Shown here: piece by piece, positions 8,410 through 17,133 of the stretch | How positions within the stretch are numbered: the stretch's first letter is position 1 | Layout of the letters: each line of letters begins with the position of its first letter | Source: Streptomyces sp. NBC_01275 | GTDB taxonomy: Bacteria > Actinomycetota > Actinomycetes > Streptomycetales > Streptomycetaceae | Length of the DNA: 64,000 nt | Reading direction: 5' to 3' | NCBI RefSeq assembly: GCF_026340655.1 | Contig: NZ_JAPEOZ010000001.1 | Location: 5,332,001 to 5,396,000, forward strand | The notes under the pieces: generated by a model | Database searches by the model: none | What the model was told of the DNA's origin: nothing | The model's input: only the letters and a program-made list of their open reading frames with translations | Program-made: the position numbers and the translations under genes

Positions 8410-10828
8410 GGAGCCGTACCGCGCCTCTCTTGTGCAGCGGTTCGTTGCCGTTGCCGCACTTGGGGGACTGGATGCAGGACGGGCAGCCGGCGTCGCACTC
8501 GCAGGAGGCGATGGCCTGGAGGGTGGCGGTCAGCCAGGCGTGGGCCGTGTGGAAGGCGCGCTCCGCGAATCCCGCGCCGCCGGGATGGCCGTCGTACACG
8601 AAGACCGTCGGGAGCAACGTGTCGGGGTGGAGGGGGATCGAGACCCCGCCGATGTCCCAGCGGTCGCAGGTCGCGAAGAGGGGCAGCATGCCGATCGACG
8701 CGTGCTCGGCGGCGTGCAGGGCGCCGCCGAGGATCTCGGGGTTGATCCGGGCGGCGTCCAGCTGGTCCTCGGTGACCGTCCACCACACGGCACGCGTGCG
8801 CAGCGTACGAGGAGGGAGGTCGAGCTTCGACTCGCCCAGTACTTCACCGGTGATGACACGTCGACGCAGGAAGGAGACGACCTGGTTGGTGACTTCGACC
8901 GAGCCGTAGCACAACCGGCCCTCGCCCCAGGGGATTTCGACGTCCGTCTCCAGGACGGAGATGGCTGTCGTGTCGCGGGCGACCGTCGAGTACGGCGGGC
9001 TGGCCTCCTCGACCAGGGCGACCGAGTCCTCCAGGTCCAGGGAGCGCACGAGATAGGTGCGGCCCTGGTGGAGGTGGACCGCGCCCTCGTGGACGCTCGC
9101 GTGGGCGGCGCTCTCGTCGACCGTGCCGAGCAGCCGGCCCGTGCCGTTCTCGACGATCTGCACCGGCCGGCCGCCCTCGCCGCGGATGTCGGTGAGGTCG
9201 GCGGCCCGTTCCCGGCGCGTCCAGTGCCAGGCCTTCGTCCGGCGGCGCAGCAGCTTCGCGGCCTCCAGTTGCGGCAGCAGGCCCTCGGTCTCGGGGCCGA
9301 ACAGCGCCAGGTCCTCCTCGGTCAGCGGGAGCTCGGCGGCCGCCGCGCACAGGTGCGGGGCGAGGACGTAGGGGTTGTCGGGGTCGAGGACGGTCGACTC
9401 CACCGGCCGGTCGAACAGCGCCTCCGGGTGGTGGACGAGGAACGTGTCCAGCGGATCGTCCCGGGCGACCAGCACCGCCAGCGCCCCCTGCCCGGAGCGG
9501 CCCGCGCGCCCGGCCTGCTGCCACAGGGAGGCGCGGGTGCCCGGGTAGCCGGCGATCAGCACGGCGTCCAGGCCGGAGACGTCGATGCCGAGCTCCAGGG
9601 CGGTGGTCGCGGCGAGGCCGAGGAGTTCGCCGGAGTGCAGGGCCTGCTCCAAGGCGCGGCGCTCCTCGGGGAGGTAGCCGCCGCGATAGGCCGCGACACG
9701 CCGGGCCAGTGAGCGGTCGACCTCGGCGAGGCGTTCCTGGGCGATCACCGCGATCAGCTCGGCGCCGCGCCGGGAGCGTACGAAGGCGACCGTGCGCACG
9801 CCCTGGACGGCGAGGTCGGTCAGCAGGTCGGCGGTCTCGGCGATGGCGGTACGCCGGACGGGGGCGCCCTTCTCGCCCTGTATCTCGGTGAGCGGGGGCT
9901 CCCAGAGGGCGAACACCAGTTCACCCCGGGGCGAGGCGTCGTCGGCGACTTCGACCACGGGGAGGCCGGTGAGGCGGCCGGCGGCCACCGCGGGCTCGGC
10001 GGCCGTCGCCGAGGCCAGCAGGAAGACGGGGGAGGAGCCGTAGCGGGCGCACAGGCGGCGCAGTCGGCGCAGCACCTGGGCGACGTGGGAGCCGAACACG
10101 CCGCGGTAGGTGTGGCATTCGTCGATGACGACGTACTTCAGGGACTTCAGGAAGGAGGACCAGCGGGGGTGGGACGGGAGGATCCCGCGGTGCAGCATGT
10201 CCGGGTTGGTGAGCACATAGTTGGCGTACTGGCGGACCCACTCCCGTTCTTCGAACGGAGTGTCGCCGTCGTACACGGCTGGGCGTACGGCGTTTCCCAG
10301 GGGTTGTGAAAGTTCCTTCACTGAGCGGCGCTGGTCCGCCGCCAGGGCCTTGGTGGGGGCCAGGTAGAGGGTGGTGGCGCCGCGTCCGTTCGGGGCCTCG
10401 GAGCCGTCCAGGAGGGCGGAGAGGACCGGCACGAGGTAGGCCAGGGACTTGCCGGACGCCGTGCCGGTGGCGACGACCACGGAATGGCCGTCCAGGGCGT
10501 GTTCGGCGGCGAGTGCCTGGTGGGCCCACGGGTGCTCGATGCCGTAGGCCTGCACGGCCGCGACGACCTCCGGGCGAATCCGGTCGGGCCAGACGGCATG
10601 GCGACCCTCGCGCGGGGGCAAGTGCTCCGTATGAGTGATGCGCGACGCCCGGCTCGGGCCCGGGGCGAGCCGGTCCAGGACCGCACCCGGCGACAGGCGG
10701 GGAGCGGCCTCAGACGAGGGTCGATCGGATCGGTGATTCTTGGCCATCGGCACCGAGTGTGTCACTGGCGTGACGGACAATGGGGCCAAGGCGTCGTGCA
10801 CGCCTGCCGGTAAGTGATTGAATGCCAT
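8147..10828 (-). CDS. DEAD/DEAH-box helicase with DUF1998 domain
   Basis: Superfamily 2 helicase of 893 residues. The Walker A-like motif is VVATGTASGKSLAYLVP, then YLAPTKALAADQ, DECH in KYVVIDECHTY, and SAT in LLASATAAEP. The C-terminal motifs include VQGVRTVAFVRSRRGAELI and the QQAGRAGRSGQ arginine-finger motif. A cysteine cluster CECDAGCPSCIQSPKCGNGNE marks the DUF1998 region. The likely role is in DNA repair or nucleic-acid remodelling. The ATG at 10828 gives a start divergent from bldG; an ATG at 10747 is also possible. The last about 85 residues are a low-complexity Glu/Ala/Pro/Arg tail overlapping the tadG-like gene on the other strand. Confidence 0.88.
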   Translation of the reverse strand: MAFNHLPAGVHDALAPLSVTPVTHSVPMAKNHRSDRPSSEAAPRLSPGAVLDRLAPGPSRASRITHTEHLPPREGRHAVWPDRIRPEVVAAVQAYGIEHPWAHQALAAEHALDGHSVVVATGTASGKSLAYLVPVLSALLDGSEAPNGRGATTLYLAPTKALAADQRRSVKELSQPLGNAVRPAVYDGDTPFEEREWVRQYANYVLTNPDMLHRGILPSHPRWSSFLKSLKYVVIDECHTYRGVFGSHVAQVLRRLRRLCARYGSSPVFLLASATAAEPAVAAGRLTGLPVVEVADDASPRGELVFALWEPPLTEIQGEKGAPVRRTAIAETADLLTDLAVQGVRTVAFVRSRRGAELIAVIAQERLAEVDRSLARRVAAYRGGYLPEERRALEQALHSGELLGLAATTALELGIDVSGLDAVLIAGYPGTRASLWQQAGRAGRSGQGALAVLVARDDPLDTFLVHHPEALFDRPVESTVLDPDNPYVLAPHLCAAAAELPLTEEDLALFGPETEGLLPQLEAAKLLRRRTKAWHWTRRERAADLTDIRGEGGRPVQIVENGTGRLLGTVDESAAHASVHEGAVHLHQGRTYLVRSLDLEDSVALVEEASPPYSTVARDTTAISVLETDVEIPWGEGRLCYGSVEVTNQVVSFLRRRVITGEVLGESKLDLPPRTLRTRAVWWTVTEDQLDAARINPEILGGALHAAEHASIGMLPLFATCDRWDIGGVSIPLHPDTLLPTVFVYDGHPGGAGFAERAFHTAHAWLTATLQAIASCECDAGCPSCIQSPKCGNGNEPLHKRGAVRLLTELLRGAPQEKAEEPPTREQAGTVQEEPTEEQANGQGMRRAVGRTKGRAEARPERPSADRPEERAAPQPADRQEAAAPATQDPPAP

Positions 10829-10909
10829 CGCGGCTGGCGAACCGTCCCGGGGGCTCCTGCCCAGGTGTTCCGAGGGGCGACCGCTCGATAGCAAGGTGCT
10901 GGAGGATCC

Positions 10910-11251
10910 GTGGACCTGTCTCTGTCGACCCGTACCGTCGGCGATCGTACGGTCGTCGAGGTCGGTGGCGAAATCGACGTATATACCGCGCCCAAGCTGC
11001 GCGAGCAGCTGGTCGAGCTGGTGAACGACGGGAATTTCCACCTCGTCGTCGACATGGAGGGCGTGGACTTCCTCGACTCCACCGGGCTCGGCGTGCTGGT
11101 CGGCGGACTGAAGCGGGTGCGTGCCCATGAGGGCTCGCTCCGTCTGGTCTGCAACCAGGAGCGCATTCTGAAGATCTTCCGCATCACCGGTCTGACCAAG
11201 GTGTTCCCGATCCACACCTCGGTCGACGAAGCGGTTGCGGCCACCGACTGA
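10910..11251 (+). CDS. bldG: anti-sigma factor antagonist BldG
   Basis: STAS-domain protein of 113 residues, the same length as S. coelicolor BldG, which is required for aerial hyphae and antibiotic production. It begins at a GTG with GGAGG (10901-10905) in front. The motif [20 protein letters not shown] carries the Ser that is phosphorylated by the cognate anti-sigma kinase. The intergenic region shared with the helicase must hold its promoters. It is followed after 110 bp by the anti-sigma gene, the usual bldG pair. Confidence 0.95.
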   Translation: MDLSLSTRTVGDRTVVEVGGEIDVYTAPKLREQLVELVNDGNFHLVVDMEGVDFLDSTGLGVLVGGLKRVRAHEGSLRLVCNQERILKIFRITGLTKVFPIHTSVDEAVAATD

Positions 11252-11361
11252 CCACCCGTCCCGGGTCCGTGCGGCCCGGGACGGCACAGTTGAACACCGG
11301 GGGACCGGGCTTTCGGTGGCCCGGCCCCTCGACAGCACGCCCGTAGTTCCGAGGGGGACGC

Positions 11362-11796
11362 ATGGCCACCGTTGAGCTCCGCTTCAGCGCGCTGCCCGAG
11401 CATGTCAGGACCGCCCGACTGGTGGCGGCAGCGGTGGCGCGCAGGTCCGGAGTGGACGAGGCCGTTCTCGACGAGGTCAGGCTCGCCGTCGGCGAGGCCT
11501 GCACCCGCGCCGTCGGACTGCACCAGAGCGGTGGCATCACCGCCCCGGTGAAGGTGCTGCTCATCGAGGATGAGAAGCAGTTCTCCATCGAGGTGGGCGA
11601 CGAGGCGCCGCGCTCCGCCCCCGGAGACCGGGTGCCCGGCTCCGGCACGGAGGCCGACGTGGAGGCCGAGGAGGACGAGATGGGCCTCGCGGTCATCAGC
11701 GGCCTCGTCGACGACGTCGAGGTCACCGCCGGCGAGCACGGTGGGCTGATCCGCATGACCTGGCCGACCACGCCGGTGACGACTCCGCTGTCCTGA
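11362..11796 (+). CDS. anti-sigma factor (HATPase_c_2), BldG partner
   Basis: The 144-residue ATP-binding protein of the SpoIIAB/RsbW type matches the position and length of S. coelicolor SCO3548. It starts at an ATG behind GAGGGGG. The N-box region is VLDEVRLAVGEACTRAV, and the downstream lid and G-box region includes EMGLAVISGLVDDVEV. Expected to bind and phosphorylate BldG and to sequester a sigma factor. Downstream is a strong bidirectional terminator. Confidence 0.9.
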   Translation: MATVELRFSALPEHVRTARLVAAAVARRSGVDEAVLDEVRLAVGEACTRAVGLHQSGGITAPVKVLLIEDEKQFSIEVGDEAPRSAPGDRVPGSGTEADVEAEEDEMGLAVISGLVDDVEVTAGEHGGLIRMTWPTTPVTTPLS

Positions 11797-11864
11797 GCCG
11801 CACTCGGCGACTGCCGTCACTGGCGTATCGGACGCACCAGGCGTATCAGATTCATCAGAGGTAT

Positions 11865-11895
11865 CCGAAGGGCCCTACCTGGTAGGGCCCTTCGG
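11865..11895. terminator. bidirectional intrinsic terminator
   Basis: Perfect 15-bp inverted repeat ccgaagggccctacc / ggtagggcccttcgg with a single-base loop centre (11880); in RNA the innermost pairs would open. It follows the anti-sigma gene and precedes hppA, so it separates the two transcripts. Confidence 0.8.
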
Positions 11896-11933
11896 CATGT
11901 GCGGACCTCGGTGACCGCGCTTACAGTGGTTCC

Positions 11934-12022
11934 GTGAAGTGAATCTTGGAATCTCCGGTGAAGTGAATCTTGCGGCGAATATCGTGAATCAATTCACGAA
12001 TGCCAATGCCTTGAAGGCATTA
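11934..12022 (+). promoter_or_regulatory. repeat-rich leader/promoter region of hppA
   Basis: This AT-rich stretch holds two direct copies of gtgaagtgaatcttg (11934-11948 and 11959-11973), a palindrome gtgaatcaattcac (about 11985-11998) and an inverted repeat aatgcc-ttgaa-ggcatt (12006-12022). It lies about 120-200 bp before the hppA ATG. Repeats and palindromes of this density suggest regulator binding or a structured 5' leader; no known motif was recognised. Confidence 0.5.
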
Positions 12023-12139
12023 CCGTGACGGTTTCGCATGTGAAGGCGAATACCGTTTACCGCGCACTGTTTTGATCAGGTTCCGGTACCTACAATCCGT
12101 CCACCATCTTGAGCTCAGCCCAAGCGTCAAGGAGGACGA

Positions 12140-14545
12140 ATGGCGGGGCTTTCTTCCCCTCATCGGTTTGACCAGCCCACAACCTTCGCAGCCGCAGTGC
12201 TGACCGACGGCAACCGACTCCTCGTGGTGGTCATCGGGCTCGTGGCACTGGCCGCGCTCGTGGTCGCGGGCGTACTGGTGCGCCAGGTGCTCGCGGCCGG
12301 CGAGGGCACCGACAGCATGAAGAAGATCGCGGCGGCGGTCCAGGAAGGCGCCAACGCCTATCTGGCCCGCCAGCTGCGCACGCTCGGCGTATTCGCCGTC
12401 GCCGTGTTCTTCCTGCTCCTGCTGCTGCCCGCGGACGACTGGAGTCAGCGCGCCGGAAGATCGCTGTTCTTCTTGATCGGCGCCGGGTTCTCGGCGGCCA
12501 CCGGCTATATCGGCATGTGGCTCGCCGTGCGCAGCAATGTGCGTGTCGCCGCGGCGGCCCGGGAAGCGACTCCGGCGGAAGGCGAACCGGAAAAAGATCT
12601 CACCGCTGTATCGCACAAGGCAATGAAGATCGCATTCCGTACGGGCGGCGTCGTCGGCATGTTCACGGTGGGGCTCGGTCTGCTGGGCGCCTCCTGCGTG
12701 GTGCTGGTGTACGCGGCCGACGCGCCGAAGGTGCTCGAGGGATTCGGTCTCGGCGCCGCCCTGATCGCCATGTTCATGAGGGTCGGCGGCGGCATCTTCA
12801 CCAAGGCCGCCGACGTCGGCGCCGACCTGGTCGGCAAGGTCGAGCAGGGCATTCCGGAGGACGATCCGCGCAATGCCGCGACCATCGCGGACAACGTGGG
12901 CGACAACGTCGGCGACTGCGCGGGCATGGCGGCCGACCTCTTCGAGTCGTACGCCGTGACGCTGGTCGCCGCGCTGATCCTCGGCAAGGCGGCCTTCGGC
13001 GACGCCGGGCTCGCCTTCCCGCTGCTCGTGCCCGCGATCGGCGTGCTCACGGCCATGGTCGGCATCTTCGCGGTCGCCCCGCGCCGCACCGACCGCAGCG
13101 GCATGTCCGCGATCAACCGGGGCTTCTTCATCTCCGCGGTGATCTCGCTGGTGCTGGTGGCCGTGGCCGTCTTCGTCTACCTCCCCGGGAAGTACGCGGA
13201 CCTCGACGGCGTCACCGACGCGGCGATCCAGGGCAAGAACGGCGACCCGCGCGTCCTCGCCCTCGTCGCGGTGGCGATCGGCATCCTCCTGGCCGCCGTC
13301 ATCCAGCAGCTGACCGGCTATTTCACCGAGACCACCCGCCGCCCGGTGCGCGACATCGGCAAGTCGTCGCTGACCGGCCCCGCCACCGTCGTCCTGGCCG
13401 GCATCTCCGTCGGCCTGGAGTCGGCCGTCTACACCGCCCTGCTGATCGGCCTCGGCGTGTACGGGGCGTTCCTGCTCGGCGGTACGTCGATCATGCTGGC
13501 GCTGTTCGCGGTGGCCCTGGCCGGCACCGGCCTGCTCACCACGGTCGGGGTGATCGTCGCGATGGACACCTTCGGGCCGGTCTCCGACAACGCGCAGGGC
13601 ATCGCCGAGATGTCCGGCGACGTCGAGGGCGCGGGCGCGCAGGTGCTCACCAATCTCGACGCGGTCGGCAACACCACCAAGGCGATCACCAAGGGCATCG
13701 CCATCGCCACCGCCGTCCTGGCGGCGTCGGCGCTCTTCGGGTCGTACCGGGACGCGATCACCACCGGCGCGCAGGACGTCGGCGAGAAGCTGTCGGGGCC
13801 GGGCGCGCCGATGACCCTGATGATGGACATCTCGCAGCCCAACAACCTCGTGGGCCTCATCGCGGGCGCGGCGGTCGTCTTCCTCTTCTCGGGACTGGCG
13901 ATCAACGCGGTCTCCCGGTCGGCCGGCGCCGTGGTCTACGAGGTGCGGCGGCAGTTCCGCGAGCACCCGGGGATCATGGACTACAGCGAGACGCCGGAGT
14001 ACGGCAAGGTCGTCGACATCTGCACCCGGGACGCCCTGCGGGAGCTGGCCACACCAGGGCTGCTCGCCGTGCTGGCACCCATCTTCATCGGGTTCACGCT
14101 CGGGGTCGGCGCCCTGGGCTCGTTCCTGGCGGGCGCGATCGGCTCCGGCACGTTGATGGCCGTCTTCCTCGCCAACTCCGGCGGCGCGTGGGACAACGCC
14201 AAGAAGCTCGTCGAGGACGGCCACCACGGCGGCAAGGGCAGCGAGGCCCACGCTGCGACGGTCATCGGCGACACGGTCGGCGACCCCTTCAAGGACACGG
14301 CCGGCCCGGCGATCAACCCGCTGCTGAAGGTCATGAACCTGGTCGCGCTGCTCATCGCGCCCGCCGTGATCAAGTTCAGCTACGGCGACGACAAGAGCGT
14401 CGGCGTACGGATCGTGATCGCGGTGCTCGCGCTCGCCGTGATCGTCGGCGCGGTGTACGTCTCCAAGCGGCGAGGCATCGCCGTGGGTGACGAAGACAAC
14501 GCCGACACTTCGTCCAAGTCGGTGGATCCGGCGGTGGTTTCGTAG
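12140..14545 (+). CDS. hppA: membrane-bound proton-translocating pyrophosphatase
   Basis: Integral membrane pump of 801 residues that couples PPi hydrolysis to proton export. It starts at an ATG behind AAGGAGG. The catalytic loop DVGADLVGKVEQGIPEDDPR is near residues 225-244 and is followed by NVGDNVGDCAGMAADLFESY. A second acidic motif, GDTVGDPFKDTAGPAINPLLK, lies near residue 710. The sequence GNTTKAITKG near residue 513 has Lys where K+-dependent enzymes have Ala, so this is the K+-independent type. About 16 membrane helices are expected. Monocistronic between two terminators. Confidence 0.96.
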   Translation: MAGLSSPHRFDQPTTFAAAVLTDGNRLLVVVIGLVALAALVVAGVLVRQVLAAGEGTDSMKKIAAAVQEGANAYLARQLRTLGVFAVAVFFLLLLLPADDWSQRAGRSLFFLIGAGFSAATGYIGMWLAVRSNVRVAAAAREATPAEGEPEKDLTAVSHKAMKIAFRTGGVVGMFTVGLGLLGASCVVLVYAADAPKVLEGFGLGAALIAMFMRVGGGIFTKAADVGADLVGKVEQGIPEDDPRNAATIADNVGDNVGDCAGMAADLFESYAVTLVAALILGKAAFGDAGLAFPLLVPAIGVLTAMVGIFAVAPRRTDRSGMSAINRGFFISAVISLVLVAVAVFVYLPGKYADLDGVTDAAIQGKNGDPRVLALVAVAIGILLAAVIQQLTGYFTETTRRPVRDIGKSSLTGPATVVLAGISVGLESAVYTALLIGLGVYGAFLLGGTSIMLALFAVALAGTGLLTTVGVIVAMDTFGPVSDNAQGIAEMSGDVEGAGAQVLTNLDAVGNTTKAITKGIAIATAVLAASALFGSYRDAITTGAQDVGEKLSGPGAPMTLMMDISQPNNLVGLIAGAAVVFLFSGLAINAVSRSAGAVVYEVRRQFREHPGIMDYSETPEYGKVVDICTRDALRELATPGLLAVLAPIFIGFTLGVGALGSFLAGAIGSGTLMAVFLANSGGAWDNAKKLVEDGHHGGKGSEAHAATVIGDTVGDPFKDTAGPAINPLLKVMNLVALLIAPAVIKFSYGDDKSVGVRIVIAVLALAVIVGAVYVSKRRGIAVGDEDNADTSSKSVDPAVVS

Positions 14546-14573
14546 GGCGGTCCACGGTCGCCCGGCTCAAAGG

Positions 14574-14611
14574 GCGGGCGGGTGGCGCGCGTTGACGCGT
14601 CGCCCGCCCGC
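14574..14611 (+). terminator. intrinsic terminator after hppA
   Basis: GC-rich hairpin: gcgggcgggtggcgc (14574-14588) pairs with gcgtcgcccgcccgc (14597-14611), about 15 pairs including two G-T wobbles. It lies 29 bp after the hppA stop and has no clear U-tract, as is common in Streptomyces. Confidence 0.65.
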
Positions 14612-14757
14612 TGTGTCGTGACCATGCCCTACCCGTGAGCCTTCTCTCTCTTGGTTTAAAAGGCGTCAATAGCACATATTGCGGACATTCATTCTGGGGT
14701 TGTCGCCCGGTTGGCGTGTATGTTCCGGGGCCGAGAGCCATGGAAGGGACCGATCCG

Positions 14758-15339
14758 GTGAACAAGAAGCTCGCGGTTGCACTGTCCGGCGGTGCGGTAC
14801 TGGTACTGGCGCTGTCCGGATGCAGTGGGGACGACGGCAACAAGGAGCTCGACGCCTGGGCCAAAAAGGTCTGCGACGCGCTGCCCGCGCAGGACGCGAA
14901 GGTCGACGCGGCCAACGAGGCGATCAAGCAGGCCGCCACGGACGACAACGCTCCGGCGAACGTTCAGAAAACCGACTCACAGGCCTTCCAGGACATGTCC
15001 GACGCCTACAAGGCGCTCGCCCAGGCCGTCCAGACCGCCGGAGCGCCGCCCGGCGTCGACGACGCCGCGAAGAAGCAGAAGGACGCCGTCACGGCGCTCA
15101 ACACGCTCTCCACCTCCTACGCCGACCTGAAGAAGCAGGTCGACACGCTGGACACCAAGGACCAGGCGAAGTTCGCCGACGGCCTGCAGGGCATCGCCAC
15201 CGACCTCGGCAAGCTCAGCCAGAGCGGCAACACCGCGCTGAAGAACCTGGAACAGGGCGACGTCAAGAACGCCATGGCCAAGCAGGCGAGCTGCAAGAAG
15301 GTGGCCGCCTCCGCCTCGGCTCGCGCGACGACCGGCTGA
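14758..15339 (+). CDS. small secreted lipoprotein
   Basis: The 193-residue product has a lipoprotein signal peptide: NKKLAVALSGG, a hydrophobic stretch, and the lipobox LSGC near residue 22. The mature part is Lys/Asp/Ala-rich and helical, with heptad-like spacing. I start at the GTG at 14758 because GGAAGGGA (14742-14749) sits 8 nt upstream; longer ATG starts would bury the signal peptide. Conserved in Streptomyces next to hppA; function unknown. Confidence 0.8.
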   Translation: MNKKLAVALSGGAVLVLALSGCSGDDGNKELDAWAKKVCDALPAQDAKVDAANEAIKQAATDDNAPANVQKTDSQAFQDMSDAYKALAQAVQTAGAPPGVDDAAKKQKDAVTALNTLSTSYADLKKQVDTLDTKDQAKFADGLQGIATDLGKLSQSGNTALKNLEQGDVKNAMAKQASCKKVAASASARATTG

Positions 15340-15421
15340 GGTCCCGGGCCGCACGGTACGGCGCGACGGGGCAGGCGGTTATGAGCCGTGACGGGGAGAC
15401 AAGCGGCGGCCACGGGACACA

Positions 15422-16948
15422 ATGGGGGGCGTGAGTAACGCCACCCTGTCCCCCCTGCCCTCCGCCGACCGCCCCGACGTGGCCGCCCGGCTGCGCGAGG
15501 CCCTGCTGGCAGCCTCCTTCACCGCCGACGGCCTGCTCGACCTCCTCGGCGCCCCCGCCTACGCGGCCCTGGCCCGCAGCGAGACCGTCCCCGCACTGCG
15601 GGCGACCCGTGGGGACACGCCGCTGGAGACGCTCGTCCGTCTCTTTCTCCTCCAGCAGCCCGTGCCGCACGCGCGCGTGGAGGAGTTCCTGCCCCTCCAC
15701 GCGTGCGTGGAGAGCGGTTGGCTGGTGCGCGTCGGCGACGAGGTGGCCGCGGCCGTGGACGTACGGCCGTTCGGCGGGCCCGACGGCGAGGACTGGTTCA
15801 TCGTGTCCGACCTGGGGTGCGCGGTCGGCGGGGCCGGCGGCATCGGCAGCCACCACGAGGGCGTCGTCCTCGGCGTCGGCGGCGCGTCGACGACCCTGGC
15901 CGGGATCACCGTCCGTACGCCCGTCTCCTCGGCCCTCGACCTCGGCACCGGTTCCGGGATCCAGGCGCTGCACGCCGCCCGGCACGCCACGCGCGTGACG
16001 GCGACCGACCTCAACCCGCGCGCGCTGCACGTCACCGCCCTCACCCTCGCGCTGTCCGGCGCTCCCGCCGCCGATCTGCGGGAGGGCTCGCTGTTCGAGC
16101 CGATCCGGGACGACGAGACGTACGACCTGATCGTGTCCAACCCGCCCTTCGTGATCTCGCCGGGCGCCCGGCTGACGTACCGGGACGGCGGGATGGGCGG
16201 GGACGATCTGTGCCGGTCGATCGTTCAGGGAGCGGGGGAACGGCTGAACGAGGGCGGGTTCGCGCAGTTCCTCGCCAACTGGCAGCACGTGGAGGGGGAG
16301 GACTGGCAGGACAGGCTCAGGGCATGGGTGCCGCGCGGGTGCGACGCCTGGATCGTGCAGCGCGAGGTGCAGGACGTCACGCAGTACGCCGAGCTGTGGC
16401 TCAGGGACGCCGGCGACCACCGCGGTGACCCGGCCGAGTACCAGGCGCGGTACGACGCGTGGCTGGACGAGTTCGAGGCGCGCAAGGTGAAGGCCGTCGG
16501 CTTCGGCTGGATCACCCTGCGCAGGACGGCTGCCGCCGAGCCCGCCGTCACCGTGGAGGAGTGGCCGCACTCGGTCGAGCAGCCGCTCGGCGACACGATC
16601 AGGGCGCACTTCGAGCGGCTCGACTACCTGCGCGGACGCGACGACGCGGCCCTGCTCGCGGGGCACTTCACACTGGCCGGCGAGGTCGTCCAGGAGCAGG
16701 TCGGGCTGCCCGGCGCCGAGGACCCGGAGCACGTCGTGCTGCGCCAGCACCGCGGCATGCGCCGCGCCACCAAGGTGGACACGGTCGGCGCGGGATTCGC
16801 GGGCGTCTGCGACGGCTCGCTGAGCGCGGGGCGCATCCTGGACGCCATCGCGCAACTGGTCGGCGAGGACCCGGTGTCGCTGCGCGACCGCACGCCGGCG
16901 CAGATCCGACTCCTGGTGGAGCAGGGCTTCCTGGAACCGGCGGAGTGA
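15422..16948 (+). CDS. class I SAM-dependent methyltransferase (PrmC/HemK-like)
   Basis: A methyltransferase of 508 residues. SAM-binding motif I is ALDLGTGSGIQALHAA near residue 175, and the catalytic NPPF of the N5-glutamine/N6-adenine group is in LIVSNPPFVISPG near residue 240. The N-terminal about 150 residues and C-terminal about 170 residues are extra domains of unknown role; these long Streptomyces proteins are annotated simply as methyltransferase. The ATG at 15422 follows ACGGGA; a GTG at 15431 is nearly equivalent. Substrate not predictable. Confidence 0.8.
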   Translation: MGGVSNATLSPLPSADRPDVAARLREALLAASFTADGLLDLLGAPAYAALARSETVPALRATRGDTPLETLVRLFLLQQPVPHARVEEFLPLHACVESGWLVRVGDEVAAAVDVRPFGGPDGEDWFIVSDLGCAVGGAGGIGSHHEGVVLGVGGASTTLAGITVRTPVSSALDLGTGSGIQALHAARHATRVTATDLNPRALHVTALTLALSGAPAADLREGSLFEPIRDDETYDLIVSNPPFVISPGARLTYRDGGMGGDDLCRSIVQGAGERLNEGGFAQFLANWQHVEGEDWQDRLRAWVPRGCDAWIVQREVQDVTQYAELWLRDAGDHRGDPAEYQARYDAWLDEFEARKVKAVGFGWITLRRTAAAEPAVTVEEWPHSVEQPLGDTIRAHFERLDYLRGRDDAALLAGHFTLAGEVVQEQVGLPGAEDPEHVVLRQHRGMRRATKVDTVGAGFAGVCDGSLSAGRILDAIAQLVGEDPVSLRDRTPAQIRLLVEQGFLEPAE

Positions 16949-17096
16949 ATCCCTCCGGGACGGGCCACGACTGAGGCGGACCCACACCTCTGATACCCAT
17001 GTGCCCCGATCTGGAGCGATTGGCAGGATTGCTGCGGAAAAGGTCTCCTGTCAGTGGTGCGTGCGAAGCTACCTTCTAGGGACGAACTCCGCGCGT

Positions 17097-17133
17097 TCTC
17101 GGGGGAGGCGCGCGCTGTCTCGGGGGAGGCGCG
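17097..17133 (+). repeat. 16-bp direct repeat carrying the kinase ribosome binding site
   Basis: tctcgggggaggcgcg occurs twice with a 21-bp period (17097-17112 and 17118-17133). The second copy supplies GGGGGAGG in front of the kinase ATG, so the first is a duplicated ribosome binding site. Confidence 0.7.

Noticed and set aside
12020..14251. Minus-strand 743-codon frame across hppA
   Set aside because: Antisense shadow of a highly conserved gene.
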